A stretch of DNA of 64,000 nucleotides from Pseudobdellovibrionaceae bacterium (GCA_019637955.1 JAHBUS010000003.1:124001-188000), one strand, 5' to 3'; shown: positions 1 to 8,584, counted from the stretch's first letter. Translations and numbers: made by a program. Notes: a model not told the origin generated them from the letters alone.

Positions 1-156
1 TAGGTTTTTCGGAAGGCTCACTTCCGATTCGGTGACGATAAGCGTAAATTTGCTGCGTGATGTGATTTCGATTCTCGGAAGCGCGAGGGGATCGGGCCGC
101 GATTCTTTTTCTGCGGTCTGCGCGCGTCCTTTGCTGAGCTGTCATGCGGAGGCGTG

Positions 157-1050
157 ATGCAGCTGCGGTCGATGAGCGATGATCAATTGGAACAAAATCT
201 GAAGGGCTATGTGGTGCGGGAGCGCAAGCTCCTTTACTGGGTTCTCGAGCATATTCGGGAGGTCGATCGAAGACGCCTTTACTTGGACCGGGCTTATCCT
301 TCGCTCTATGAGTATCTGATCAAGGAGTGCAGGTACTCGGGAGCCGCGGCCATGCGCCGGCTCGAGGCCGCGCGGCTGTTAGGCGAAGTTCCCGAAATGG
401 CGGTGCCGCTGCGTGAGGGGTCGCTCAATCTTTCGCAAATCGGCGAATTGGCGCGTGCCGTGAAGCAAAAGGAGCGTCTCACCGGAGAGACGGTGACCGC
501 CGCCGAGAAACGCGGGTTATTGATGAGAGTCGAGGGGCAAGATTTGCGTGAGACGCAGTTTCGGTTGGCTGGGGCGCTGGGGATTCCGATTCAGAAGACG
601 GAGGTTTTGCGGGTTCAGCGAGACGGCTCCGTTCTCATCGAGATGACGTTTTCACGTCGTCAGTACGAGAGTTTGCTTCGATGTCGAGATCAATTGTCGC
701 GCCGACCGGGGGCCTCTGTTTTGATCGCGACGTGGGCGGGTTTGATCGAGTCTTTGTCTCTAGAGTTTTTGGCTGAGCCTGTCGCGAGGAGGCCCATGAG
801 TTCGAGGCCCGTGAAAACGGATCCGATCCATGTTTCCGAGCAAGCGCGAGCGGATCTTTTGCGTGAAGGCTGCTGCGAGTATGTGGATCAAAAAACCGGA
901 CGGATTTGCGGAAGCACTTACGGTCTGCAGATTGATCATCGCGTGCCGCGGTGGGCGGGCGGCCTCTCGGGGCGCGAAAATTTGCAGGTCTTGTGCGCCG
1001 TTCACAACCGCCATCGTTACCACAAGCAGGCAGGCCTGCGGCTTCACTAA
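157..1050 (+). CDS. HNH endonuclease domain protein (DUF222-like N-terminus)
   Basis: The last 60 residues form an HNH nuclease module: a Cys pair (CCEY, ICGS), the IDHRVP core, then NLQVLCAVHNRHR. The N-terminal 200 residues are helical and rich in Arg/Glu, as in the DUF222-HNH proteins often found in many copies in Bdellovibrio-type genomes. GGAGG at 148-152 serves an ATG at 157; a GTG at 154 and an ATG at 172 are alternatives. The family is predicted to bind and nick DNA, but its cellular role is mostly unknown. It stands alone; the next gene is convergent. No phage or transposon genes adjoin it. Confidence 0.85.
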   Translation: MQLRSMSDDQLEQNLKGYVVRERKLLYWVLEHIREVDRRRLYLDRAYPSLYEYLIKECRYSGAAAMRRLEAARLLGEVPEMAVPLREGSLNLSQIGELARAVKQKERLTGETVTAAEKRGLLMRVEGQDLRETQFRLAGALGIPIQKTEVLRVQRDGSVLIEMTFSRRQYESLLRCRDQLSRRPGASVLIATWAGLIESLSLEFLAEPVARRPMSSRPVKTDPIHVSEQARADLLREGCCEYVDQKTGRICGSTYGLQIDHRVPRWAGGLSGRENLQVLCAVHNRHRYHKQAGLRLH

Positions 1051-1129
1051 CGAGGAGTTTTTTGATGGCAGAAGGATAACGCGAACAGTCTCCGAATCGG
1101 AAGTCGCAGTGCGTGAGCTGAAGACAAAA

Positions 1130-2194
1130 TCAAACCGGCTCGATCCAGCCCATGTTGTCGGGTTTCTCGCCGTATTGGATGCCGGTGATTTCTTGCAGCA
1201 GGCGCGAGCTCAAAGGCCCCACTTGCGCATTGTTGATGACGTATTTTTCGTTTCGGTGCGCGAGTTCGCCGACGGGCGAGATCACCGCGGCGGTGCCGGT
1301 GCCGAAGACTTCGAGCAGCTCGCCGGATTTGTGCGCGCTCACGACTTCGGTCATCGTCAGGCGGCGCTCGCTCAGCGGCAAATTCCACGCCTTCAACAGC
1401 TGGATCACGCAGTCACGCGTTCCGCCCGGCAGGATGCTGCCGTTGAGTGCGGGCGTGACGATCTCGTTTTTGAAAACGAAGAACACGTTCATGGTGCCCA
1501 CTTCCTCAATACCTTCGCGGGCGGTGTCGAGCCAGAGAACTTGCGCGTAGCCTTTTTTCTTGGCTTCGAAAGCGGCTTTGAGGCTGCCGGCGTAATTGGC
1601 GCCCGCTTTAACGGCGCCCAGGCCTCCGGGGGCGGCACGCAAGTAATGGTCTTCGACCCAGATCTTCACGGTCTGCGCGCCCTCACCGTAGTAAGCGCCC
1701 ACGGGCGAGAGCATGATGAAGTACAAATAAGTGCGCGACGGACGAACGCCCAAAAAAGCTTCGGTGCCGATCAGCGTGGGGCGGATGTAGAGCGAGGTCC
1801 CTTTGCCTTCAGGCACCCAGCGCTCATCCACTTGAACCAGTTCGCGAACGGCTTGCAGCGTGAGATCGAGCGGAGGCGGCGCCATGCACAGACGCTCGGC
1901 GCCCTCTTGAATGCGGCGGGCGTTGAATTCGGGACGGTACAAAACGACGCGGCCATTTTTTTGACGGAACGCTTTGAGGCCCTCGAACAAGGCCTGGCCG
2001 TAGTGAAACACCGAGGCGCCCGGATCGAGACTAAAATTTTGATAGGGTTTGATCTCGGCGGAGTGCCAGCCTTCACCTTCGGTGTAGTTCACCGTAAAGA
2101 TGTGATCCGTAAAATATTGGCCGAATCCCAGTTTCTCGTTCGCAGGGAGCGAACGGGACGAGGCGGACACGGTCTTTTTGATCGTGTAAGTCAC
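1130..2194 (-). CDS. ilvE: Branched-chain amino acid aminotransferase
   Basis: PLP-dependent fold-type IV transaminase that interconverts Val, Leu and Ile with their 2-oxoacids, using glutamate/2-oxoglutarate. The 354 residues match the longer (type II) bacterial/eukaryotic BCAT length. The PLP lysine is K196 in GAVKAGANYA, and EEVGTMNVFF (about 230-239) carries the conserved Glu and cofactor-contact region. HYGQALFEGLKAFR (about 64-77) is the typical N-terminal signature. It lies 32 bp downstream of ahpD on the same strand, so it is probably the last gene of the peroxide-defence operon, which is an unusual place for it. Confidence 0.93.
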   Translation of the reverse strand: MTYTIKKTVSASSRSLPANEKLGFGQYFTDHIFTVNYTEGEGWHSAEIKPYQNFSLDPGASVFHYGQALFEGLKAFRQKNGRVVLYRPEFNARRIQEGAERLCMAPPPLDLTLQAVRELVQVDERWVPEGKGTSLYIRPTLIGTEAFLGVRPSRTYLYFIMLSPVGAYYGEGAQTVKIWVEDHYLRAAPGGLGAVKAGANYAGSLKAAFEAKKKGYAQVLWLDTAREGIEEVGTMNVFFVFKNEIVTPALNGSILPGGTRDCVIQLLKAWNLPLSERRLTMTEVVSAHKSGELLEVFGTGTAAVISPVGELAHRNEKYVINNAQVGPLSSRLLQEITGIQYGEKPDNMGWIEPV

Positions 2195-2226
2195 GCCCCG
2201 TTTTTACCTGCCGTCGGTGAAGCCGG

Positions 2227-2763
2227 TCAAGGCTTCAGCATCGAAAGGCCTTTGGAAATCGAGGCCATGCGCGCCAGATCGTGAATCTTGTCCGCCGAAA
2301 CGCCGATTTGGGTCAGCGCTTTCTCGTGTGAGGAGACGCACGTGGGGCAGCCGTTGATCACGCTGACCGAAAAGGCCATCTGCTCCCAGCGCGCTTTGCC
2401 ATTCACGGGCTTCATCAGCGCCTGCATGCGAAGGCCCGCGCGAGCGTAGTTTTCGAGCACTGCGGGATCCAAATAGCCTTTGAATTTGTAGTAGGTGTTG
2501 AGCATGCCCATCATTGCGGCACTTTCGCGCGCCTCGAGGATCATTTCGTCCGAGAGGCCCTGCTCTTTGAGCACGCCGGTCGCGAATTCCATCATCGCCT
2601 TGTCGTGCAAAGCGGTCGCGATCGCGAGCAGGTTCAAATAGCGCTCTTGATCTTCAAGAGGGCTGTCCTCGAGAACCTTTTTGAAATTCAAATGCAAATC
2701 GCGTTGGATCGACGTGTTCGGTTCGCCGTAAGCCGAAGCCAGATAAGAATCAACAGTTGCCAT
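2227..2763 (-). CDS. ahpD: Alkyl hydroperoxide reductase AhpD
   Basis: All-helical AhpD (carboxymuconolactone-decarboxylase-like) protein that re-reduces AhpC. The catalytic motif C139-P-T-C142-V-S-S-H146 has the CxxC and the His four residues on, as in mycobacterial AhpD. The 178-residue length is normal. It follows ahpC on the same strand after a 106-bp spacer with several hairpins. No ahpF is seen nearby, which fits AhpD being the reductant. Confidence 0.93.
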   Translation of the reverse strand: MATVDSYLASAYGEPNTSIQRDLHLNFKKVLEDSPLEDQERYLNLLAIATALHDKAMMEFATGVLKEQGLSDEMILEARESAAMMGMLNTYYKFKGYLDPAVLENYARAGLRMQALMKPVNGKARWEQMAFSVSVINGCPTCVSSHEKALTQIGVSADKIHDLARMASISKGLSMLKP

Positions 2764-2777
2764 AACTCCTCTATTCC

Positions 2778-2868
2778 GCGCGCGGACCGCGCGCCATCAG
2801 ATGTTCCAGCGAGAAGGCCTTCTGGTGAAGGCCCGCTCAAGCAACATCCCTTGAAGGGACGAAGCGGG
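2778..2868 (-). other. Hairpin-rich spacer between ahpC and ahpD
   Basis: Three dyads lie in the 106-bp spacer. The first is GCGCGCGG-A-CCGCGCGC (2778-2794). The second is the 12-bp palindrome AGAAGGCCTTCT (about 2812-2823). The third is an outer stem CCCGCT/AGCGGG (2832-2837 with 2863-2868) around TCCCTT-G-AAGGGA (2847-2859). No U-tract follows on the minus strand, so this is more likely an RNA-processing or stability element, or a partial terminator that lowers ahpD relative to ahpC. The dyads are seen; the role is inferred. Confidence 0.5.
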
Positions 2869-2869
2869 A

Positions 2870-3412
2870 TTAGCCCAAGGTCTCTTGGCCTTTTTCCCAG
2901 TTACAGGGGCAGAGTTCGTCCGTTTGCAAAGCGTCCAACGTGCGAACGACTTCTTTCACGTTACGGCCGACCGAAAGGTCATTGACCGACACCCAGCGAA
3001 CGATGCCGTCGGGATCAACGATGTAAGTCGCGCGCAAGGGAGCGCCGTTGTCTTTCGAGAGGATGCCCAGCTCGTTCGACAGAGTTTTGTTGTAGTCCGC
3101 CAGCATGGGGAACGTGAGATCTTTCAGATCTTCGTGGTTGTTGCGCCAAGCCAGGTGAGTGAAGTGCGAATCCGCGCTCACGCCGAAAAGCTTCGCTTCA
3201 CGGTTCTGGAAGTCTTTCGAAGACTTGTTGAACTCCGCGATTTCGGTGGGGCAAACGAAAGTAAAATCGAGAGGCCAGAAGAAATAAACGGCCCAAGCGC
3301 CTTTGGCGTTGGCGTTCGAAACTTCGGCGAACTCTTTACCCTTTTCGCGCGAAACGCAGGCTTGCAGTTTGAATTCCGGAAATTTTTCTCCGATGCCGAG
3401 AAAACGTCCCAT
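2870..3412 (-). CDS. ahpC: Alkyl hydroperoxide reductase AhpC (2-Cys peroxiredoxin)
   Basis: Thiol peroxidase that reduces H2O2, organic peroxides and peroxynitrite. The peroxidatic Cys is C54 in DFTFVCPTE. Two C-terminal cysteines (C168 and C170 in ELCPCNW) match the AhpD-dependent mycobacterial type, consistent with ahpD next door. A good ribosome site (AGGAG, 8 nt before ATG) lies in the 27-bp gap after the Fur-like gene. That gap also holds the dyad TAGGTC-TGT-GACCTA (3428-3442), which overlaps the regulator's stop codon. Confidence 0.96.
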   Translation of the reverse strand: MGRFLGIGEKFPEFKLQACVSREKGKEFAEVSNANAKGAWAVYFFWPLDFTFVCPTEIAEFNKSSKDFQNREAKLFGVSADSHFTHLAWRNNHEDLKDLTFPMLADYNKTLSNELGILSKDNGAPLRATYIVDPDGIVRWVSVNDLSVGRNVKEVVRTLDALQTDELCPCNWEKGQETLG

Positions 3413-3439
3413 GTGATGCTCCTTTTCTAGGTCTGTGAC

Positions 3440-3883
3440 CTATGGTTTAACGGTTCCTTTTAATAAAATTTCGTAACCTTCAACTTTGAACGGCTTTCCT
3501 AGATTCATGCTGAGCTCCAGGTTCTGCACGGGAATGTCGTGAATCAATCCCGTTTTGACGTCAAAGAAGTGGTGGTGCTCGTCGAGATTGTTGTCGTAAA
3601 TGGATTTCTCCGAATGCGAAAATTTCAACTCGCGTAAGAGCCCCACGTCCACCAAGCTGCCGAGCGTATTGTAGATGGTGGCGAGCGAAATCTTGCCCAG
3701 ATTTTGCTCGGCCCACGCATGCACGTCCTCGGCCGTCGGGTGGTCGGCCATGCACAGCACGAACTGGCAAATACCCACGCGCTGAAGCGTGGGCTGCAGG
3801 CCTTTGTCTCGCAAAGACTGCTCGATATCCTGACGGGACATCTGCATTTTGATGTGCGTTTTTGCGCGTCGTTTGTGCGGCAT
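3440..3883 (-). CDS. Fur-family peroxide-type regulator (PerR/Irr-like)
   Basis: Winged-helix Fur-family repressor of 147 residues. The DNA-binding part includes the recognition helix ISLATIYNTL (about 65-74), and the metal site contains the HHH cluster at 103-105 in DEHHHFFDVKTG. The two CxxC pairs of the structural zinc site in classical Fur and PerR are absent, which recalls Irr-like members. It is the first gene of the operon with ahpC, ahpD and ilvE, and a perfect PerR-type palindrome lies 10 bp before its start, so autoregulation in response to peroxide is likely. Internal ATGs at codons 13 and 15 are alternative starts. Confidence 0.9.
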   Translation of the reverse strand: MPHKRRAKTHIKMQMSRQDIEQSLRDKGLQPTLQRVGICQFVLCMADHPTAEDVHAWAEQNLGKISLATIYNTLGSLVDVGLLRELKFSHSEKSIYDNNLDEHHHFFDVKTGLIHDIPVQNLELSMNLGKPFKVEGYEILLKGTVKP

Positions 3884-3892
3884 CCGCCAACA

Positions 3893-3907
3893 TTAGAATG
3901 ATTCTAA
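3893..3907. promoter_or_regulatory. PerR-type operator
   Basis: TTAGAATGATTCTAA is a perfect 7-1-7 palindrome and fits the PerR-box pattern TTAnAATnATTnTAA at every defined position. A further half-site (TTAGAATC) follows at 3910-3917. It lies just upstream of the Fur-like gene that heads the ahpC/ahpD operon, so it is the likely autoregulatory operator. Confidence 0.8.
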
Positions 3908-3930
3908 ACTTAGAATCAAGATGAATCTGG

Positions 3931-3954
3931 GCGGGACCCGATTGGGGGTCCCGC
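3931..3954 (-). terminator. Strong hairpin after the arginase gene
   Basis: GCGGGACCC and GGGTCCCGC pair perfectly over 9 bp with a 6-nt loop. It starts 9 bp past the arginase stop codon. No clear U-tract follows on the minus strand, so it may be an RNA 3' end stabiliser or a Rho-assisted terminator that also insulates the regulator's promoter. Confidence 0.45.
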
Positions 3955-3962
3955 GGCAAAAA

Positions 3963-4874
3963 TCAGGTCCCAGTTGCGGTGCACGCCAGCAGCTCCGCAT
4001 CTTGGCGCGCCCGCAGCGTCGAGGCGAGAATCTCGATCACCATCGTGGCCGAAAGTCCGCTTTCGTCCAAGGAAGGATTGTACTCCACGATCTCCAACGC
4101 GCAAAAGCGCGGATCGAAGGCGAGCGACTCCAGCCCCCGCTTGACCGCATCGTACCGAAGGCCAAAGTCGACCGGACTTCCCACCGACGGAAAGTGCACG
4201 GGGTCCAAAGCATCGAGATCCAGCGTGATCCCAAAGCCCGCCGTGGCGCGGGTGATCTGGGCGTGCGCTTCGCGCAGGCAAATTTGAAAACCCCGGCTCT
4301 CGATCTCGTCGATCCCGTAAACGCGCACGCCCAGCTCTTTGAGAAGACGCGCTTCGCCCTCTTCAAAAGAGCGAACGCCCAAAAGGCACACGTTCTCGGG
4401 TTTGAGTTTGGCTTTCGCGGTTCCGATTTGAGACAGCCCCACCTCGCCGTGGCCGAGCAGGGCCGCGAGCGGCATGCCGTGCACGGCGCCGGTCTCGCTG
4501 GATTCAACCGTGTGCGAATCCATATGGGCATCGATCCATAAAAGACCGAGGTCGCCGCCGAGCGAGTTGGCGATGCCGCTCCAGGTGCCGGCCGCAATTG
4601 AGTGATCGCCGCCGATCACCACCGGAAATTCGCCGCGCAGAAAGTGCGTGCCGACTTTGGCGGCGAGTCCTTTGTTAAAAGCGGCGATGAGCGGAAGTGC
4701 CTCAAGATAAGACGCCTGCCCGAATGAATTTAAAATCGGGAAGTCGCCGACCTCGAGGCCCTTCGTCTTTAAGGTCTCGATCAGCCGGCTTTCGTGAAGA
4801 GCCGAGGGGCCTTGGGCGCATCGCTGGTCTTGAGCGCCGGCTCCCAGAGCGGCGCCGATCATTTGGATCTTCAT
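3963..4874 (-). CDS. rocF: Arginase
   Basis: Ureohydrolase-fold protein (303 residues, normal for arginase) that hydrolyses arginine to ornithine and urea with two Mn ions. Metal ligands are visible in GGDHS, in WIDAHMDSHT and in LDLDALDP; AVHGMPLA is the usual substrate-loop sequence. Agmatinase or formiminoglutamase activity cannot be excluded, but the HGMPLA loop favours arginase. It is transcribed toward the PerR-like operon and separated from it by a hairpin, so it is probably a separate unit. Confidence 0.9.
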   Translation of the reverse strand: MKIQMIGAALGAGAQDQRCAQGPSALHESRLIETLKTKGLEVGDFPILNSFGQASYLEALPLIAAFNKGLAAKVGTHFLRGEFPVVIGGDHSIAAGTWSGIANSLGGDLGLLWIDAHMDSHTVESSETGAVHGMPLAALLGHGEVGLSQIGTAKAKLKPENVCLLGVRSFEEGEARLLKELGVRVYGIDEIESRGFQICLREAHAQITRATAGFGITLDLDALDPVHFPSVGSPVDFGLRYDAVKRGLESLAFDPRFCALEIVEYNPSLDESGLSATMVIEILASTLRARQDAELLACTATGT

Positions 4875-4938
4875 GACTTGATGTTCACGGAAAAAGGGGT
4901 CTCAGGACGAGACAAGATTGCGACAAGAGAGTGTCAGG

Positions 4939-4970
4939 ATGAGATCGGTTTGGGAACTCTTCGATCTCAT
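4939..4970. promoter_or_regulatory. Inverted repeat in the divergent arginase/lipoprotein spacer
   Basis: ATGAGATCG and CGATCTCAT form a 9-bp dyad with a 14-nt spacer, inside the 292-bp gap (4875-5166) between two divergent genes. Imperfect copies of CAGGAnGAGA also occur at about 4904 and 4936. It may be an operator or a 5' UTR hairpin for the arginase transcript. I see no coding sequence in the gap. Confidence 0.4.
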
Positions 4971-5166
4971 CTCGAAATAAACCCCCATCTTCGTGCCGAA
5001 GTCTTTGACGAGTGACTGTCAGGTGGTCAGCTGCGAAGCCGGTGCACAACTGTTTGTCGGGTAGGCAAGTGCCTAATCGCTCAAGGTTTTCTCGTCCTAG
5101 ACCGATCAGAATGAGATAGGCAAGGGGATTGCTCTCTTAGCCTGTAGAACGTGACTGGGGGGTCAA

Positions 5167-6429
5167 ATGAATCGTGTGCAAGCCGTACAACTGATGGTGA
5201 TCGGAACGGGCCTGGCGATTACGATCGCGATGAATGCCTGCAACTCGACGCCGGAAGGATTGTCGCTCGGGAGCGGTGAATCCGCGCTGGCCAGCAGCAA
5301 GCTCGAGGCACAAATGGTCTTTGACGGCACCACGGGCTCGACTCGCGGTAAAACCGAAGTCGAAGTCATCCCCGAAACTCCTTGGCAAAATATCGTGATC
5401 GATACGCCCATTAAATACGCGTGCTCGAGCCACTTCAATAACAATGAGCGCTCGTCGCTGACGCAAACCACGAACGTCGAAGTTCAGGTGCGCAAGCTCG
5501 ATGGCACCGTGATGTGCCGTCAGAACACCAACGTTTACGCCAACCTCATCAATCACAAGCTGCTGAAAATCACGTCTTGCGAAAATCTTCCCAATGGTCA
5601 GTACGAAATCAAGATCATGGCGCCCGACCTCACCACACGCGTGGATGGCGGAAATATGCTCGTGGCCGGTAACGGTTACGTCCAGCCCGATCTTCTCTTC
5701 GTGACGAAACAGACCGACAAGTTCTTCTTCTCGGCCAAGAACGTTCCCGACGTGGCGATTCAGCCCGAAGTTTGGGTTCTCTACCAAACGGATCACAGCA
5801 AAGACGTTCTTCGCGCCACCGAGAAGTGTGAAGTGATCGGTTCGCCCCTCGTCGTGGACACTCACGCCGCGGTGGAGAACGCTCAAGCCGTTCAACTCTC
5901 GGCGCCCACCGACGGGATCATGTTCAATATCTTCGGTTGGAATGCGCTGCCGACGGCCAACACGCCCAAGCGCATCTCGTGGGTTCAGAACTTCAACCGT
6001 TACAAGTTCCTGGTTCTGGCCGATGCCAACGGGAAAGTTCTCGGTGTCGACCAAATGTTCGGTGACAACACCCTGGGACCGGACGGCAAATTCGCCACCA
6101 ACGGTTTCACGGCTCTGGCGAAGTATGACGGTAAAGACGCTTGGGGACGCCGCCAAATCCGCGCCGCCGACGGCAAGATTGACGCGAGCGACGACGTGTA
6201 CAGCCGCCTGAGCCTCTGGGCCGACCGCAACATGAACGGCAAAGTCGAAGCGGGCGAACTCACCTCGCTGCGTGACGCGGGCCTGACCGAGATCGACCTG
6301 AACTACGATCCCAACTTCAAAGAAGAGGATCGTTACGGCAACCGCACCGAGCTCAAATCGGTGGTCAGCTTCGCCGATGGCCGCAAACGTTTGATCTTCG
6401 ACTTGTGGTTCCGCGCGCTCGATAAGTAA
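5167..6429 (+). CDS. Secreted lipoprotein with EF-hand/dockerin-like Ca-binding tail
   Basis: The N-terminus has a hydrophobic signal ending in IAMNAC, a weak lipobox with Cys at about 25. Residues about 275-375 contain Asp/Asn/Gly loops (DANGKVLGVDQ, AADGKIDASDD, DRNMNGKVEAGEL) and the LWADRN pattern of bacterial Ca-binding modules that end with a GEL step. The middle part is beta-rich and has no family I recognise. GGGGGG at 5157-5162 serves as ribosome site. It is monocistronic, with a strong terminator after it, and its function is unknown. Confidence 0.8.
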   Translation: MNRVQAVQLMVIGTGLAITIAMNACNSTPEGLSLGSGESALASSKLEAQMVFDGTTGSTRGKTEVEVIPETPWQNIVIDTPIKYACSSHFNNNERSSLTQTTNVEVQVRKLDGTVMCRQNTNVYANLINHKLLKITSCENLPNGQYEIKIMAPDLTTRVDGGNMLVAGNGYVQPDLLFVTKQTDKFFFSAKNVPDVAIQPEVWVLYQTDHSKDVLRATEKCEVIGSPLVVDTHAAVENAQAVQLSAPTDGIMFNIFGWNALPTANTPKRISWVQNFNRYKFLVLADANGKVLGVDQMFGDNTLGPDGKFATNGFTALAKYDGKDAWGRRQIRAADGKIDASDDVYSRLSLWADRNMNGKVEAGELTSLRDAGLTEIDLNYDPNFKEEDRYGNRTELKSVVSFADGRKRLIFDLWFRALDK

Positions 6430-6471
6430 AATTGAAAGCCCACCAATGGTGGGAGAGTGAATGAAACCGGG

Positions 6472-6507
6472 AAAGCCCCTTCAAGACGAAGGGGCTTTTT
6501 CAATTTT
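6472..6507 (+). terminator. Rho-independent terminator
   Basis: AAAGCCCCTTC and GAAGGGGCTTT pair over 11 bp around AAGAC, followed by TTCAATTTT. It lies 40 bp past the lipoprotein stop. Confidence 0.9.
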
Positions 6508-6568
6508 AGGGGCGTAACTCGTCGAGTTAGGGAGTGTCGGCTCTGGCGTACAGGCTTACGATGGCTCC

Positions 6569-7273
6569 ATGACGGATTCAGCTGATTCTCGTGACCATTT
6601 TATCCAATTGAAGAACGTGAGTAAGACCTACCAGCTGGGAGAGACCCAGGTGCCCGCGCTCAAGGATCTCAATCTCGAGCTGCGCAAAGGGGAGTTCACC
6701 GCGCTCATTGGGGCGAGCGGTTCGGGCAAAACGACGCTCCTCAACCTGATTGGTTGCTTGGACCGGGCCGATAGCGGCGAGATCATCTTGGACGGGCAGC
6801 CGGTGTCCCGCCTCAGCGAACGCGAGCTGGGCGATCTGCGCAACCACAAGATCGGTTTTATCTTTCAGTCTTTTCATTTGATCCCCGTGCTCAACGTTTT
6901 TGAAAACGTCGAGCTGCCGCTCACGATCCGGCCCGAGATTCCCGAGAGCGAACGCAAGTCGTTGGTGGAGCAAGCCCTCAAAGATGTGGGGCTCGAGACG
7001 TTCGCGCACCACCGGCCCGATCAGTTGTCGGGCGGGCAGCGCCAACGCGTGGCGATCGCGCGCGCGCTCGTGAAACGGCCGGCTTTGATTTTGGCCGACG
7101 AGCCGACCGCGAATTTGGACTCCGAAACCACCCGTAAAATGATCGATCTTCTCTTCGAGCTCAATCAAAAGCGCCAAATCACGTTCTTCTTCTGTTCGCA
7201 CGACGACAAGCTCATCAGCCGGGTCGCGCGCATTTTGCGCATCCGTGACGGTCAGATCGAGTCGGTGTCATGA
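6569..7273 (+). CDS. ABC transporter ATP-binding protein (LolD/MacB type)
   Basis: Complete ABC ATPase: Walker A GASGSGKTT, Q-loop region FIFQSFHLIP, signature LSGGQRQRVAIARAL, Walker B LILADEPTANLD and switch His in FFCSHDD. The 234-residue length matches the LolD/MacB/FtsE group, whose partners are FtsX-type permeases. It heads a five-gene operon and its last 4 bases overlap the first permease (ATGA). The neighbours suggest it powers extraction of a lipoprotein or lipid from the inner membrane rather than import. Confidence 0.93.
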   Translation: MTDSADSRDHFIQLKNVSKTYQLGETQVPALKDLNLELRKGEFTALIGASGSGKTTLLNLIGCLDRADSGEIILDGQPVSRLSERELGDLRNHKIGFIFQSFHLIPVLNVFENVELPLTIRPEIPESERKSLVEQALKDVGLETFAHHRPDQLSGGQRQRVAIARALVKRPALILADEPTANLDSETTRKMIDLLFELNQKRQITFFFCSHDDKLISRVARILRIRDGQIESVS

Positions 7274-8574
7274 GCCTGCTCTGGAAGCTCTCGCTCCGAA
7301 ACTTGCTCCGCAACCGCCGCCGGTCGCTCACGACCGGGATCGCGATTGCCGCGGGCTTCGTGGGCCTGTCGCTTCTGGGAGCGTACATCTTTCGCGTGCA
7401 GAAGGCCCTTGAGGTCAGCGTGGTCTTCGTCAACATGAACGGGCACGTGCAGGTGCACAAGACCGATTCGCTCGAGAGGTTCTCGATCTCGCCGCGCAAA
7501 TACCTGATCGACGACGCGCTCGAGGCGCAAATGCAAGAGGTGCTTCGGGGGTTTTCCGACGAGATCGAATTTGAGAGCCGCTTTTTGACGGGCTCGGGTC
7601 TTTTGATGGTGGACAAAACCGCGCAGCCTTTTCTGGGTCAAAGTTTTGACCGCGAAATCTACTACCGCGCCATCCGCCACGACACGGTCTCGCGTTGGGC
7701 CAAGAATTGGATCCGTGAGCGTGATTTTGATCTGACGCCCGAAACGCTGGCCCGCCCGGATTTGATTTCGATCACCCCGCGGATCGCGCAGATTCTCGGG
7801 CACGACCGCGATCTCAAAGATTTGAATGAGGCCAACAAGAATGTGCAGCTCGTCACGCGCACGTTTCACAACGATCTCAATGCGGTGAACGCCGAACTCG
7901 GTTTGATCCACTCCACCGGCATCGCGATGGCCGAAGACAGTTCGGTCCGGCTGCCGCTGGCGCTTTTGCGAGATCTGCTTCAGGCCGAGGGCTATCAGTA
8001 CAAGGCTCTGTTCTTGAAAGACTCGGCCGGGTCGCGCAAGTTCGTTTCGAAACTCCAAGTGGAGTTTGACCGCCGCCGCCTGCCGCTCAAAGCCTATCAC
8101 TTCACCCAGGATGGGATCGGCGACTTCTACACCGGCTCGATGAACTTTTTGTACGTGATGGCCGCTTTTTTCGTGGTGTTGATCTGCGGCATGGTGGCCC
8201 TCTCGATCGTCAACTCGCTCACGCTCGGAATCTTGGAGCGCGCCAAGGAGTTGGGGACGCTCAAGGCGCTGGGGTTTTCGACGGAACAGATCGTGACGCT
8301 CTTTGTGCGCGAAACGATTTGGCTTTCGATTTTCAGCCTGACCGCCGCCTTCGTGATCTCGCAGGTGATCGCGACCTTGGTGAATTCGGCGAACATCCGG
8401 TTTTCGCCGCCCGGGATCGAAGGCGACTTGCAATTCATGCTCGCGCCCGAAGTGCTTTTGTACACCGGCCTTGCGGTTCTTTTGTTTTTGATCGCCGTGG
8501 TCACGGCCCGTGTCGTGTCCAAACGCAAACTGCAACTCTCGGCCATCGATCTTTTGAGCGATGCGGGAGTTTAA
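7270..8574 (+). CDS. FtsX-like ABC permease, copy 1 (LolC/E type)
   Basis: Typical MacB/LolCE layout: one N-terminal membrane segment (about 17-40), a large periplasmic domain, and three C-terminal membrane segments (about 295-320, 345-375, 395-420). The coupling motif ERAKELGTLKALGFSTEQI occupies the first cytoplasmic loop. The start ATG overlaps the ATPase stop. Together with the second permease at 9319 it could form a LolC/LolE-like heterodimer. Confidence 0.9.
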   Translation: MSLLWKLSLRNLLRNRRRSLTTGIAIAAGFVGLSLLGAYIFRVQKALEVSVVFVNMNGHVQVHKTDSLERFSISPRKYLIDDALEAQMQEVLRGFSDEIEFESRFLTGSGLLMVDKTAQPFLGQSFDREIYYRAIRHDTVSRWAKNWIRERDFDLTPETLARPDLISITPRIAQILGHDRDLKDLNEANKNVQLVTRTFHNDLNAVNAELGLIHSTGIAMAEDSSVRLPLALLRDLLQAEGYQYKALFLKDSAGSRKFVSKLQVEFDRRRLPLKAYHFTQDGIGDFYTGSMNFLYVMAAFFVVLICGMVALSIVNSLTLGILERAKELGTLKALGFSTEQIVTLFVRETIWLSIFSLTAAFVISQVIATLVNSANIRFSPPGIEGDLQFMLAPEVLLYTGLAVLLFLIAVVTARVVSKRKLQLSAIDLLSDAGV

Positions 8575-8584
8575 GGAGAGACTT

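Noticed and set aside
10-26. Hairpin CGGAAG-GCTCA-CTTCCG at the left edge
   Set aside because: The T-run lies on the 5' side for the plus strand and an A-run follows on the minus strand, so it does not fit a terminator on either strand.
830-2284. 484-codon open frame on the plus strand
   Set aside because: Antisense to ilvE, with composition explained by GC-rich third positions; no family features.
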